Shown piece by piece: positions 1-11,110 of a DNA stretch of 64,000 bases. Within the stretch, counting starts at the first letter, position 1; every line of letters begins with the position of its first letter. Made by a program: the position numbers and the translations under genes. The stretch is from positions 11,702,563 through 11,766,562 of the forward strand of contig LR990048.1 of the NCBI GenBank assembly GCA_905147135.1, in the 5' to 3' direction. Origin of the DNA: Blastobasis lacticolella (taxonomy: Eukaryota > Arthropoda > Insecta > Lepidoptera > Blastobasidae). The notes beneath the pieces are model-generated. The model was not told the origin of the DNA and did no database searches. It worked only from the letters and a program-made list of their open reading frames with translations.

Positions 1-1640
1 AGTACCCATATCGTAATCTTGTGGGCTATTATTGCCTTGACAACAAAGCACAACACTGTGGTGTGCGGGGGCCCTAAGCCACGCCGTACACTTCAATACG
101 ATCCCATTTTAAAGAGGAGATCGTTCCGTGAATAAAGACGCCTTTTTCTACTTTGTGCTTCTTCAGAGCTTTAATGTTGCATGAAAGCCTTGCTTACCGA
201 TGTGCACACAATGATATGTGAACGAATACCTACTTTTTAATATGTTATATTAAAAACACTTTTTAAAGTTATTATTCCTACAATTTCATTCCATTCGCTT
301 ATGGTAATCGACTGTCACTATTAGTGCATTGGACAGTGTTTCAAAGGATATAACAGACTAGGTATAGAGACAGTGTGTTAAATGGAACCACGTTGTGACG
401 ATCAGACGAGGCGTTTCGCGTCTAGACCGAGGAAATGTAGCGGATATTCACCTCTCCCCGAGACGTGATGGAATTTGCAGTGCAAATTTTGCACATAATC
501 TCTATGCTCATAGAGACGCTTGTATCCACCCGAACGTCTAACACTAGGCGAATAATAGACAAACATCTATTGAATTAATAACCTATAATCACACCTGCGC
601 CAATTTATGCGACATTTAGGTATGTTTGTAGTAAATGCACTTTGGGAATACAGTACCTACAACGCTAGCGTGCAGAGACGAAACGAGACCCCGCGCAATA
701 AAATGCTTTTAGTGACGACGCCGGGTTAATATAGGTTGGTGGTACTATCTCCCTCGATGTGATACGATTGCTCAATTGGCGAGAAATTGCGGCGCGACTA
801 AGCTAGCGGAAAATTGGCGATATCGTTAATATTCACCCGAAACCCGCGGTTCACGTGGCGACTACAAATAACGAGCAGACAGCCCCATAGATTTATGCTC
901 TGTCGTTTTAAGTGATGTATAGGCCTCGGCGCGCGCCGGCCGACGGCTGTCGAAGAATATTCCAAGTGGCCGCGCCGTGCCTACCGATGGATTCAAATTT
1001 CGATCCCGCCAACATTGACGGATACGCACATTCCTTATTCGCGGCGAATATTTCCCCGGCCGCGGTATCTATTCAACTGGTGACCAAGTTTATATTATTT
1101 CCGGCGGAAAAGTTCCGCGTGCAAATCCTCGCCCCAGCAGCCGCCACCCTGACGCAGGTAATAAAGCTGTAACATAATCGAAACGCCATTTCAGCGCCGC
1201 TGTCTAAAAGAAATATAGCAGACATGTGCAGAGTCCATAAAATATACGGTATCTTGACAGGTCCCGAGAAGGCTCAGGTAAGTCTAAGTAACTTTCCCGG
1301 CGTTAAGCCGTTCACCTAAGGAAATTGGTGACAAAAATATTCCGGTCATGTAGGGGCCCCTTGTTAGCACCCGAAAAATACAAGAAAATTCCCCCTTCTG
1401 ACACGGCTTGTTTCTTAAGATGGCTCGTCTACTAAGTTTTTATGGCACGCGAAAACTGGTGAGCTCTTAAATTTTATGTCAATAGATGCAGCTGGGCGCG
1501 TGTGCGGCCTCTTTATCTCATCGTCAGACCGAAATATGTTTACGAGTTTGAGCACGGTTACTTTTACAATAAGTATGTGGCCTTTGCATGGTACTTTCTA
1601 AATTTTACGGCTATGGGTATTCTACGTATTTTCTATGAAG
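1..1640. other. Unique DNA, no gene seen
   Basis: No recognisable gene or repeat. A GC-richer block at about 850-1180 is open for 86 codons on the plus strand, but the translation resembles no family I know. It contains runs such as TTATTCGCGGCGAATATTT and looks more like non-coding sequence of higher complexity than an exon. No tRNA-like or hairpin structure stands out. Confidence 0.5.
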
Positions 1641-1644
1641 AAAA

Positions 1645-1850
1645 AAATACAAATTATTTATTTATTTATTCTTTTATTTCAGGCAAATGAGGCCCATATT
1701 CATAAATACACAAACAACACAAATACAAAATAAACTGATACAATAATCAAACAAAGATAAAACCTATACCTACATACAAATTATTATAAATTGTAAACTA
1801 ATATATAAAAATATAATTTATTAATATCTTAAAAAATAACTGACACTTAA
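1645..1850 (-). repeat. Probable LINE 3' tail, minus strand
   Basis: Read on the minus strand, this holds GGGCCTCATTTGCCTGAAAT, then AATAAA and a short AAAT-type tandem. I remember the same layout from lepidopteran LINE 3' ends. The plus strand shows it as a TTTATTTATTTATT run followed by CAGGCAAATGAGGCCCAT. The rest up to about 1850 is very AT-rich and may be 3' UTR or unrelated. No coding remnant is attached. Confidence 0.4.
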
Positions 1851-2510
1851 TATCGTTTGGGAATTATGCAACGCGGTCAGCTTTCTGGGCATTTTTTTTG
1901 CTTATTATTTATTTTTTGCTTATTTAAGTTACTTAGAGTAAGGTTTTTATGGTAGGTGTCCTTTGTATGTAATGTTTGAGTTGTAAATAATTACGTAATT
2001 ATTTAAGTAGAGGAAGCTCAAGTCGAGCAATGCGTTACTATGGGCTGTTTTAGATGTGCTAAAATCGAAAAACTGAATAGACTGTCGAAAATGTTCACCG
2101 GCACAGCTTTTATGTAAACAAGGCTCCACCACACAGATCGATGACAGGTTGGTGGAGGTTTTTTACCGAGTTAAACCCGATAAACGATGTTAGTGGATAA
2201 TCGAATCCGAGGGTAAACCGTGCATAAACTCCGCGCCGCCGACCGCCGCCGTCCAATTCCGCAGTTAACTCTAGCTGTTCCATATTTTGCAGATACTTTG
2301 CATGAGTTTGCATGAACATTTTAAATATTCTTGAATAGCCATTTTTGTGGTTTAACGTACCCCGTTCGTCCTTCCTATCTAAATAGAAAACGATTTTAGA
2401 AGGTTTGCAGGCTACACATCTGTGGAGATCTTGTGACTAAAATCATTAGATTATATCATTGTCACTATCAGCATTCGGTTATACTACAGAGAGTGTATTT
2501 ATTGATTTTG
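1851..2510. other. Unique DNA, no gene seen
   Basis: Low-GC sequence with short open frames only. None shows a recognisable domain and I see no repeat match elsewhere in the window. Confidence 0.5.
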
Positions 2511-2870
2511 CTCTAACATCCTACTAATAAAAAAATCATCTTGGCGTTAATGTTAAGGTTGTGCTCTAGCGCACAATGGCCCGGGGCCCGCCTTGATTAT
2601 TAATTACAGTGGAGCGACTGCCATCTGACCTCCGTGACCCTGCTACTAGGGGAACATGACGAGGTTTGATCATAGTTACAACATTCAGTCGCCTAAATGT
2701 GCAGGTTTTGTGTTGTCCTTCACAGTAAGAACATCGGTTAGCATTCAACTAATGTACATAACTCATAAAAGAGTCATTAGTACATGGCCGCAGTGGGGCT
2801 CGAACCCAATACCTCTCGCTTACGAGTCGGATATCTTAACCATTCGGCCACCGACGCTCTAACTCCCTAC
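2511..2870. repeat. Target-site duplication flanking the SINE
   Basis: Two 14-bp direct repeats, 2511-2524 and 2857-2870, differ at two adjacent positions and bracket the SINE. The right copy overlaps the first bases of the element (GAG), so the exact boundary is uncertain by about 3 bp. Duplications of this length are expected from target-primed insertion by a LINE endonuclease. Confidence 0.7.
2525..2859 (-). mobile_element. tRNA-derived SINE, near full length, minus strand
   Basis: Full-length member of the main SINE family here. On the minus strand it opens GAGCGTCGG, followed by a tRNA-like head with A-box-like GTGGCC-type sequence and a B box at about 2793-2803 (complement of GGCTCGAACCC). 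A body follows, shared with the copies at 7804, 10833, 17887, 18857 and 38970 (ATGTACATTAGTTGAAT, CATGATC-type, CTGACC-type and GCCAAGATGAT segments). The 3' end is a run of T, not A. The flanks 2511-2524 (CTCTAACATCCTAC) and 2857-2870 (CTCTAACTCCCTAC) match at 12 of 14 positions and are a convincing target-site duplication. Substitutions through the body suggest an old insertion. Confidence 0.85.
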
Positions 2871-4019
2871 TTATACTTACACAAAATCTTATAAACAAGA
2901 TAAAACACAGCGCATCCTTCCCAAATAATGTTTTCCATAAGCTATACGTTTCGTAAAATATGAGCGTCTTAATAATACGAGTACGTTTCAAAGGCGTCTC
3001 GGTATTGAGTCGAGTTCAGAGACAAATGTTAACACGGGGCTTTCATATTTGTTTGTGTTACCGCCTCCCAGTGCCGGCCTAACGAATGTTTATTGCTGAC
3101 ATCATACACGCGTCAGGGACTTCGCAAAAATAACACAACACACGGATCCGTAGCAGGACTTATCCCCGTCGTTTTCCAAACTTCAGTAAACACAAGAGTT
3201 TCCATCAAAGGCATCCAATTATGAATGTTAGGTACACATATTTATATTGACAAAACAAAAATAATAATGTAAGTATACAAGTAATAAGTACAGTTCCGAA
3301 GAAAGTAAGCAGATATCTTGATTCGCAGGAAAGAATCGAGAGTAACAAACAAGGAAATTGCCCGGCGAATTAAGTCCCGAAACTTGTTCTCGGTATCATC
3401 CGTAGCGTCCTCATTAGAAGCTCTTCGATAACAGCTAACGAATACGTAGCGGATCAACGAATACATGAATATTGGACGCGACAAGCCGTAAGGACATTTT
3501 TGGGAGAGCGATTTTCGTATCTCAACCGTATTGAGGTATTTATCAGAGCGTTTCCAATACACGGTTCAGTAATTTTCGCTAATACAATCATAATAAGCTT
3601 CAACTCCGTTCGTAGAAACGTAACGTGAAAATTACAGAAAGTTGTTTAAGTAAGAGCCGTTTTTGTTTTTTTATCTTGAATACTGAATATTAACAAGATT
3701 ATTTGGGGAACATGGAAATAATCATGAGCGTAATAACGACCCAAGTTTTCTAATCGTCGTTGAGCCGTAAAATTGGTCCAACAAATATTGGCAATTTCAA
3801 AAGCCAATGGAATTAATGAATTCGATATGGTTCAAACATCGTTTATTATTAAAATTAAAGAACTGCCAAAATGTTTATTCAGACCAATCAACCAAATTGC
3901 AGAGCATTATTATTAAAATTAGATTATACCCGCACAGCAAATTAACGAAGCTTAGGTACGTAAGTATTTCATTTAAAACAACCTTTATAATGCGTATCTA
4001 CCGCTAAGGAATTCATTAC
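2871..4019. other. Unique DNA, no gene seen
   Basis: No recognisable repeat. A 106-codon open frame on the minus strand (3242-3562) has no identifiable domain and ends in a run of hydrophobic residues typical of translated AT-rich DNA. Its length is expected by chance in a window of this size. Confidence 0.5.
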
Positions 4020-4110
4020 GTTGCCTGATATAAATCTGGACGCCTTAAAGGCTAGGGTGAATAGGCTGTTCCTAGACAGGCATGCTCCATCATCAACCGC
4101 ATCCCCCCTT
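4020..4110 (+). pseudogene. LINE polymerase C-terminal remnant (family L1 of this window)
   Basis: The plus strand reads LPDINLDALKARVNRLFLDR followed by HAPSSTAS. This is the C-terminal tail of a CR1/Jockey-type LINE polymerase, where the pattern (Y)NLDxFKxxVNRLF is conserved. The same tail appears at 28369-28680 (minus) and 30110-30325 (plus), so three copies of one LINE family sit in this window. The copy is 5'-truncated to about 30 codons and fused directly to the next, oppositely oriented repeat. No function is retained. Confidence 0.75.
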
Positions 4111-4435
4111 TTTATTATGCTACTCAGTGACAAGCGAGCAGACAGCCCACCTGATGTGAAAGTGTAAGTGGTAACTGTCGCCCATAACATCTACGATTCT
4201 TACATTTACGTTGCAGATAACAAAACTGCAACACCGCAGGTGTGTTGTCACCGCAGGTGTGTTGGACTAAGATGAAATGCCTCATGCCTGTAAATTCGCT
4301 GGCTACCTTATCTTTCAAACCGAAACACAACAATGCAAGCATTGTTGCTAGGCGGCATAAATAGAGAAGGCAACGGTACTCACCCAGGCGGGCTCTTCAG
4401 ACTTGACAGAGTCCTACCACCAAGTATCAGGTCAG
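4111..4435 (-). repeat. Dispersed repeat (family B), minus strand
   Basis: Minus-strand copy of the repeat seen on the plus strand at 56740-57075. Shared parts include CACCTGATG, CTGTCGCCCATAACATC, GCAAGCATTGTTG-type and CAGGCGGGCTC-type segments. It resembles a 3' UTR that is common at lepidopteran LINE ends. Inside it, CACCGCAGGTGTGTTG occurs twice in tandem with a 17-bp period (4232 and 4249); the 56.9-kb copy has no such duplication. A shorter piece of the family lies at 25150-25205. Confidence 0.7.
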
Positions 4436-6699
4436 GTGAGTGCAGTTCAAATGCCTGTTCAGTATTATTAAAAAATAACACGACCGTATCGCGATAGAAA
4501 CAAGAATGAGACACAGGCTTCTAATATATCGTAGATATCGTAATCAGGTATCTCTTGCTACCAGATCCTTGTCTAAATAGAATCGGCAGTAAATCAATGT
4601 GCGGGGTAAATAATCGTCCAATCGAGGTGCAAGGCGGTGCAAAAAGCCGTCCGCTATTTGCCGGCCGGTTAAATACGACGTTTATATCCATTAAGGGCAC
4701 TTCCGACACGTAAAGGGTAATCATATTCCGGGCAGGCGCTGTATAAATCATCAGAGGATAACTGGCAGCAAAAAACACGGCGGCCGCACGCGCCGCCCTA
4801 ACCGCTGTTTATTGAGGTTTTAACATTCACTTTATTGCAGCCCCTATCTGATGTAGATTGTAGTGGTGTTTGCTTTGTTTGCTGGAAACTTTTACGGCGT
4901 TAGTTATTGGCACGGGCGCGGAACCGGCGGTGCGTAACGGGACAAGGTGTTTGTGGAGGCTGTGCTTTATTTTTGTTTCATTTTATACTAGGAATATTAT
5001 CTATATGTTAAGGGTGATTTGTTACTTTTCCATCTGTACTGTTTTAAGTAGGTAATTCCTTTTTATTTTCCACGCTATGCAATTTGCAATAGGTGCCCAT
5101 TGGTTTTGTCCGGTGGTTTTCGGGGGCCTGTAACACAGGTTATTCGTCATCTAGTACAGGCTCCAGTCTCCACATACATAATACAAAACTACTTAAAATT
5201 TAATGTAACAATTGCAGAAAATACCTAATTCTTATTATTGATCTGTAATTTTTATTTCAGAATAATACAATTGGCGGACTTAAAGCAATCTACCTTCAAT
5301 CAAGGCTTTCTCTACCAGTCAACGTGAATAAATTATGTGTCGTAGTTTTTAGAATGGGTTTGTTGGATTTTTTCTAACTTTAAATAACTTGGATAGTGAG
5401 TTTAATTATAATTTAAATATTCCATTCGTATCAAACGCAACGTATTTCACTTAAGTGCTACATAAATACTAAACTACAAAATTTTCGCTATATATTTCAA
5501 GTTGCGTTGCGGCGTACTTCCAACTTATTACTTAGGTTGTTCAAAGGAGGGTAGTGGAGCACAGTTGAGGTTTCTGATTTATTTTAAAACTACCGTTCAC
5601 GTAAGTGGTTCGGATAGTTCTAGGTATTTTACAGCCTTGCATAACATGTCTCACTAAATTCATCAACAGAACTTAACCGGCGCAATTTGTAACTTTATTA
5701 TCGCCCATAAATCAGAAGGTACTCGCTCCAACTTGGTACAGCGAAATAATTCCACATACTTGCAGAGTGCAGAGGGCGCGAACTCTTCACTTGTCTACTT
5801 CTGGTGGCGGGCTAAACCGCTTACGCTCAAAATAAATGTTGTTTAACGCCACCCGTGGCCCGCAGCGCCCCCCTCGCTTGCCCCTCGCCCACGAAATCTG
5901 GGAAATATTTTTCCTCATTCACCCACTGCAGCCCAGCGCTGTCTCGCCGACTTGCAGCGGTAATGGGGAAAATAAAACGCTGCCCTCGGACAGGAAACAT
6001 GAGCTTTGTCGACGTGCGTTTATTCCGCTGGCTTTCATAACAATGGCCAAACTCGAGTCGACCTCCGCTCCTATTTACTGCGTACAACACAATACTGAAT
6101 TTACTAACACATTCTCTTTTGGTTGAAAAATTCAAGTCGAGCATGTCCGCGCCGTTCGTAGTCGTACGTTTAAAGCTGTGCTGCGTTTAATAAGTTCTCT
6201 TGTTTTATGGTATTATCTTCTTCATGGGTATGTTTGTACTTTGGGTTGGGTTGTTTGTGGGTACTTTTTTGGTTGACAAGCTCTTTATTTATTCTATTAA
6301 TTTCATTGCTTTAATCTGATTGGTATACTGAAAACAACGTAAATATATCAGTGAGTAAATTTACTTACTTCGTTATTCGATGTCCTCAATCGTATCACAA
6401 AACCAATATTGACGTGATCAATTTTATTGTTGCCCCGTTTCTTTTATTTGTGACATTCGCAACAAGGTAACTACTCGTGTAATGGTATTGTTTATCGACC
6501 AATGTTTCCACTCAAGCAGAAGTAAATAGAAGAGGGCCATTACTTAGAAGTAGAAAGCAATATATTGAACTAAGAGCTCCATACCTAATAGTTACGCAAT
6601 AACATATTTAGCTTTTCCTTTACCTCAGAAGGTATGGCTTGGCCGTTTCAATTTATTGTAAGGTTTAATTTCCTTATTATTTTGTTGTGTGCAAATTGT
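4436..6699. other. Unique DNA with a GC-rich block
   Basis: No gene recognised. A GC-rich block at about 5800-6060 is open on both strands (105 codons minus, 96 codons plus). Overlapping frames on both strands usually reflect composition, not coding, and neither product looks like a known protein. A second GC-richer stretch is at about 4600-4800. Confidence 0.45.
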
Positions 6700-7070
6700 A
6701 GCTGTATACCAAATTACATCTTTCTAGAACCTAAAGACTGTCTTATAGGTAGAATTTTAAATACAGACCTGCACCCCCTTTTAGGGGGTTGAAAGTTAAA
6801 AGTCTCAGATCTCTTAATGTTCCTGGTAATTGTGTGCAAATCCTAACCTGCATACTAAATTTCAGCCTTCTACAACTTCGGGAAGTGCCCTAGAGGTTTT
6901 GATGAGAAGTCAGTCAGTATCGAAATCGGCGTAATTGAGGTGGTAATACAATTTAAAATATAAAAGATAGACAAATGAAACTTTGTATATTTTATAAGCC
7001 TGCTACGTACATATTATTCTGAGAATTTTAATATTCTGGCGTACCGAAGATATGAGTGTCTGAAAAATCG
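6700..7070 (+). repeat. Dispersed repeat (family C)
   Basis: This stretch includes a small hairpin CCCCCTTTTAGGGGG at about 6774-6788, a body with GTCAGTCAGTATCGA, and TAGACAAATGAAACTTTGTA. The last part recurs at 17096-17130 as TAGACAAATAAAACTTTGTG with similar upstream sequence. A CCCCCTTAGGGG motif ahead of a GTCAGTCAGT run is a layout I remember from a common lepidopteran interspersed repeat. I cannot assign a superfamily. Confidence 0.55.
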
Positions 7071-7803
7071 TCGAAACGTATCGATAAACTTTTTGCTCGG
7101 CTTGGCGGGGTATTTCCGTGACCCCAGAATGTGCGAGTTGCTACTGAGGTTTTAAATTTTGCTTAAGACTACAGTACTTAAATTTATTTGTGTATCGGCC
7201 AAGCGGTAATCTAATATGAGGCTATCATATATGAAAACCCTGAGGACTTAACTGAACACTAAGAAGCTACATTCTTTCCGAATACCCCGAGGGTACTTTA
7301 TATCCCGTAAAAGTAACAAGATTCTGTGGGGAGAAGGACGGAACGCGGATGAACACCTCGAAGTTATGTAAGGTACCTACACAACTAACAATTTTTTTAG
7401 TACTTCTGCCACTGGTATAAACAATTTATGTAATTAATTTGATTGATTCGTTTATTTATTTGCAATTATTGAATGATGTATTAAGTTGATATTTTAATTG
7501 ATTGTACAAACTGTAGAATTTAATTATCTGAAATAAATATCGTATGATATTATTAAATTAAAATATTACACTCGAAGTACGTTCCAAGTAAAATCGTGCG
7601 CCGGTGCATCCGCTGTGTGGGGCTCAATCTGTTGCTGTCATGAAATATCCGCTACTTAGTATCCATTCTGGGATTATCACAATCATAGCATTTTCCCATT
7701 TTCTCCCAATGCTGCTAATCGGCCCCCGTGACTATTTAACCAGTCTCTGAGTCCCCAGTGAAAGACATTGGAAGATATTCCATATTTATCCTAGGATATT
7801 AGT
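7071..7803. other. Unique DNA, no gene seen
   Basis: AT-rich in the middle (about 7380-7570). No repeat copy or open frame of note. Confidence 0.5.
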
Positions 7804-8150
7804 AGAGATCGTTGGCGATTAGGCCATTACTGACTCGTATGTGAGAGATACGGAGTTCGATCCCCAATGCCGCCATTAATCAATTACTTATTCTGAGTTA
7901 TGTATATGTTGAACACCGATGCTCTTACGGTGAGGGAAAACACCGTGCATGATAAAACCTGCACATTGAGGCGACTGAATGTGTAACCATGATCCAATCT
8001 CGTCAGGTTCCCATATTAGCAGAGGCACGGACGTCAGGTGGCAGTTGCTCCACCGTAACTACATGATCTGACAAATACTGGACCATGGTCAAGATGGACG
8101 CAGGGTGCTTGAGCGCGGTATTGCAATCGGGATATTGACGCCAAGATGTC
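7804..8150 (+). mobile_element. tRNA-derived SINE, full length, plus strand
   Basis: Plus-strand copy running from GAGATCGTTGGCGATTAGGCC, a degraded A box, through the B box GAGTTCGATCCCC at about 7851-7863. The shared body follows: TTCTGAGTTATGTA, CCGATGCTCTTACGGTGAGG, CTGCACATTGAGGCGACTG and CCATGATCCAATCTCGTCAG. It ends at GACGCCAAGATGTC. Both Pol III boxes carry substitutions. It keeps the central segment that the copies at 10833 and 38970 have lost. I found no clear target-site duplication. Confidence 0.85.
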
Positions 8151-9205
8151 ATTATGACAAATTTCATGCATTATACGTTCAGTGATTTGAGCTGTTGATA
8201 CTGGCTCATGCCAGTCACATTTTCCTTTGAAAGAAAACTCCGCCAACAACACTTAACAACCCGAAACGTAGAACTGTGTATCACAAGTTAATGTATAATT
8301 CAGCGTCTATTTTCCGTTAGCTTTGGCGCACCTGTCACCTGTTTATTGCGAATGTAAGCGGATTCCGCCCCGCTGCCGTCTGCCACGTCCTAAGGCTTAG
8401 TGTGCTGTGCGCTGCACCTGTGCTACGCGATTGTTACCCCGTGCCGATATTGAGTATCAAGGCGTTTGATCCGCTGCGTTGAGACCACGAGACACTTGTA
8501 GCAACGAGACGTACAACAACGTAGTTGAGACCGCTTGTCCGAGAATTTCTTGAAATAACTACCCTGGTCTAAAAGGTAAGGAACGCACGCCGATGCCGGC
8601 AAATGAATGGGTGACCGTTTCGCACTTTGAGATTAATCGAACATCAGCGCAGCAACGAGCTTGGCACTCGGCACACAGTCTGAAAATGATACAATAAATA
8701 AGTAATAACAAGTCCAGGTATAATAAAATGAGTACAAATTTAATTCCTCTTTGTCGAATCGGCTGATCACGCCGTATCAGTGCAGACACAGGGTGTTGCT
8801 AATCGGATCTGGCGCAGGCAATGCGCACGCTTCGCCGATCGCGCGAACATTAACAGAATTAGCACAATGCAATTACAGACAATACCGTTCGCAGCGCTTG
8901 TTATTCGATACCTATTGTGGCCTGATTGGATAATAAGCTCCTTTCCTCTCAGTCGTGGAACTGATTCCCGTGGTTATGCCGCGCCTTGCTTTCCAAACAA
9001 TTCCTCGCAATTTGTTACCGGAATCGACCTATAATTATTTTATAATTAGTTATATAAAAACTCGAAAGAGTGTAATGAACTTTACGTTTCCATTAAATTA
9101 CTTAAGACGTTGCTCCCGGTAGGTAGTTGCCACTCGAAGACGTTTCTGCCCAACGGCTGTAGCTACGAACTAAGCCACTTAAGTTTGATATAGTTTGAAG
9201 CAATC
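8151..9205. other. Unique DNA, no gene seen
   Basis: No recognisable gene or repeat. Open frames of 60-84 codons on both strands lack domains. Confidence 0.5.
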
Positions 9206-9450
9206 TCCAGTCATCATCATCATCACAGCCCATAACAGTAGTAACATAACAAAAGGAAGATGATTTCCATTATCTCCATGCATGGCAGGCGGGTTGGAGA
9301 TCGCAGTGTTATAAATGTAATTCTGGAATACACTCTAAAACTCTAAACTCTATATCTTATGCCTCTAAAACGCCTTATACGACACCCACGAGTGTAAGGG
9401 GTTGATGCTATTCTACTCTGCCCTACACCACACAGCCAGTATATCCAATA
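9206..9450 (+). repeat. Dispersed repeat (family D), copy 1
   Basis: Starts at a CAT trinucleotide run (9212-9224), followed by CAGCCCATAACAG, GCAGGCGGGTTGGAGAT and ACGAGTGTAAGGGGTTG-TGCTATTCTACTCTGCC-type sequence. The same three blocks recur in the same order at 44140-44435. The last part resembles a motif I associate with a common lepidopteran repeat. It has no coding potential. Confidence 0.65.
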
Positions 9451-10010
9451 TTACCCTAATATTACCCATTGCAGACAGCTTGCTCAAAGAGAAACTATAG
9501 AAACGTACAGAGCTTATGCATGCGTACTATTGCCTTTTCAGAGACTTGGAGCTTCCGTAGGAGGCATTCAGTCAGTACAATTACTGTTTCCCCATTTCAA
9601 GCTATCATTAAAGATACCTAGGTACATTGAACCAATAATTTCCGATAGCCTCTCCGCCCACGCAAACAACGTAACGGTAATAATCTCAATTGGAAACGTT
9701 CCTCATTTCCTCTTTCGCAGAGCCCTCAGCAAAAAGAAAAGATAATCCTGGAAGTCGTAAATTCGATTGTAAAAATATTTTATTACGTTACCAGGCGATA
9801 GAACTCTGTAATTACCTATCAATATCTCGGCTGCGGTTGGAAATTAAATTCTCAGACGATCTGCGAGTGTAATTCGTGTTGGAAACTGTATTTTCACTGC
9901 GGGTGCCTGTAATGGATTTTGGAGCGGCGGAGACGTGCCGGGCCTACCGTCCGGCGCACGCGGCGCCCTACTATATGTCGCCGGTTAAACTACCTATCGA
10001 TATCGGTAGA
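9451..10010. other. Unique DNA, no gene seen
   Basis: Two overlapping short open frames (71 and 60 codons) without domains. GC-richer from 9900 to 9980. No repeat seen. Confidence 0.45.
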
Positions 10011-10205
10011 CTAATTACGTAACGCTGTTGCCAACAATGATCTGATTTCAATGATTGAAATTGTTTTTTTTTGCGATTACGTGTTTATAGGTTCAGTTTA
10101 TTGCAATTGAACTTTGTTAACAACTGAACGATGGTACGTAATCGGGAAAGTAACAATTTCAATCTTTGAACTCAGATAATTGTTGGCAACAGAGTTACAT
10201 AATTG
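10011..10205. mobile_element. MITE-like foldback element with ~52-bp inverted arms
   Basis: The left arm (about 10013-10067) and right arm (about 10151-10204) are imperfect inverted repeats over roughly 52 bp. Both contain CTGTTGCCAACAAT and TTGAAATTGTT when read inward. The middle also folds, with GCGATTACGTG facing TACGTAATCG, so the unit could form one long hairpin. GGTAGA lies just outside each end (10005-10010 and 10206-10211), a possible 6-bp target-site duplication. It has no coding capacity and would need a transposase from elsewhere. The superfamily is not assigned. Confidence 0.65.
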
Positions 10206-10832
10206 GGTAGATGTTCTAGATATAATTGTTCTAAATTCATAGCCCGTACGTGTTTGCTAAAGCATTGAGTACGCAGTTTGTTTATATTATTAAAGACTTT
10301 ACAACAATCTGTCTAGTCGTAATTGAGACAGTTTCTTATCAAACCCTTTTCTGAAAGCGCTCCATATAACCCAGTAACTGAACGCTGTATTTCAGATTGT
10401 AAGATCAGTGATTGAGTAATTTCTGACTGTTTCAGATATAATTCATCATCCTTAATTTAATAGACAAATTGGAGTTTCCTGTCTGCTAACCTTGTCTTTT
10501 CTTTAAAATCATCGGCGTCTCCTACCACTCTATTTATCCGCTTCTGTTGTCTACAACTTTCAGTAAATTTCTCTCGAATCTTCGAAATGTTATTGGAACA
10601 ATAGCGATGAGGTTTTATTTTGAACGTGGTTTAGGTAATCGTGTTAGGGGTACCACACGGCCTATCAGAAATTCCGGGCGTCCGCCTCGACACGGACTGC
10701 ATTGTAATAGTTGTTCTGACCCTCGGTGCACACGCACAGGAATTTTGACCTTATTTGCAGAGCATAAAGAACCACAAAAGTTATATCCCAAGTGGGTCGT
10801 ACTTTCTTTATTGCTACAGAAAAGTTGAGGGT
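10206..10832. other. Unique DNA, no gene seen
   Basis: A 93-codon open frame (10547-10828) has a non-ATG start and no recognisable domain. No repeat identified. Confidence 0.45.
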
Positions 10833-11110
10833 GAGCGTCGGTAGCCTAGTAGTTATATCCGACTCGTAAGCGAGACGTACTGGGTTCGAATCCCACTGCC
10901 ATAATATATAAGACTCTTTTCTGAGTTATGTACATTAATTGCATACTAACCGATGCTCTTACGGTGAGGGAAAACATTGTGATGAAATCTGCACATTCAG
11001 GCGACTGAATGTGTGATCAATATCCAATTTGGTCAGGTTCTCTGGTAGTAAGGTCAAGGCGGACCCTGAGCGCTCATGCGCAACAGCACAACTAGGACCA
11101 AGATGATTTT
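10833..11110 (+). mobile_element. tRNA-derived SINE with internal deletion, plus strand
   Basis: Begins GAGCGTCGGTAGCCTAGTAG and carries the best preserved Pol III promoter of the family. The body follows the consensus until CTCTGGTAGTAAGGTCAAGG. There the central segment present at 8020-8085 and 18000-18055 is missing, and the sequence jumps to the 3' part. It ends ACCAAGATGATTTT, with a short T run in place of a poly(A) tail. No certain target-site duplication was found. Confidence 0.85.
10842..10893 (+). promoter_or_regulatory. Internal Pol III promoter (A and B boxes) of the SINE
   Basis: The A-box-like TAGCCTAGTAG (10842-10852) and the B box GGTTCGAATCC (10883-10893) fit the tRNA promoter consensus, spaced as in a tRNA gene. 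The anticodon-stem region does not pair properly, so this is a SINE head and not a functional tRNA gene. Confidence 0.7.

Noticed and set aside
912..1172. GC-rich 86-codon frame as an exon
   Set aside because: No recognisable protein sequence and no supporting splice context. It is better described as a GC-rich non-coding block.
5827..6144. Overlapping frames of about 100 codons on both strands as genes
   Set aside because: Both strands are open because of base composition, and neither product resembles a known protein.
10833..10910. Functional tRNA gene
   Set aside because: The Pol III boxes are good but the anticodon stem does not pair and the sequence continues into the SINE body shared with other copies.
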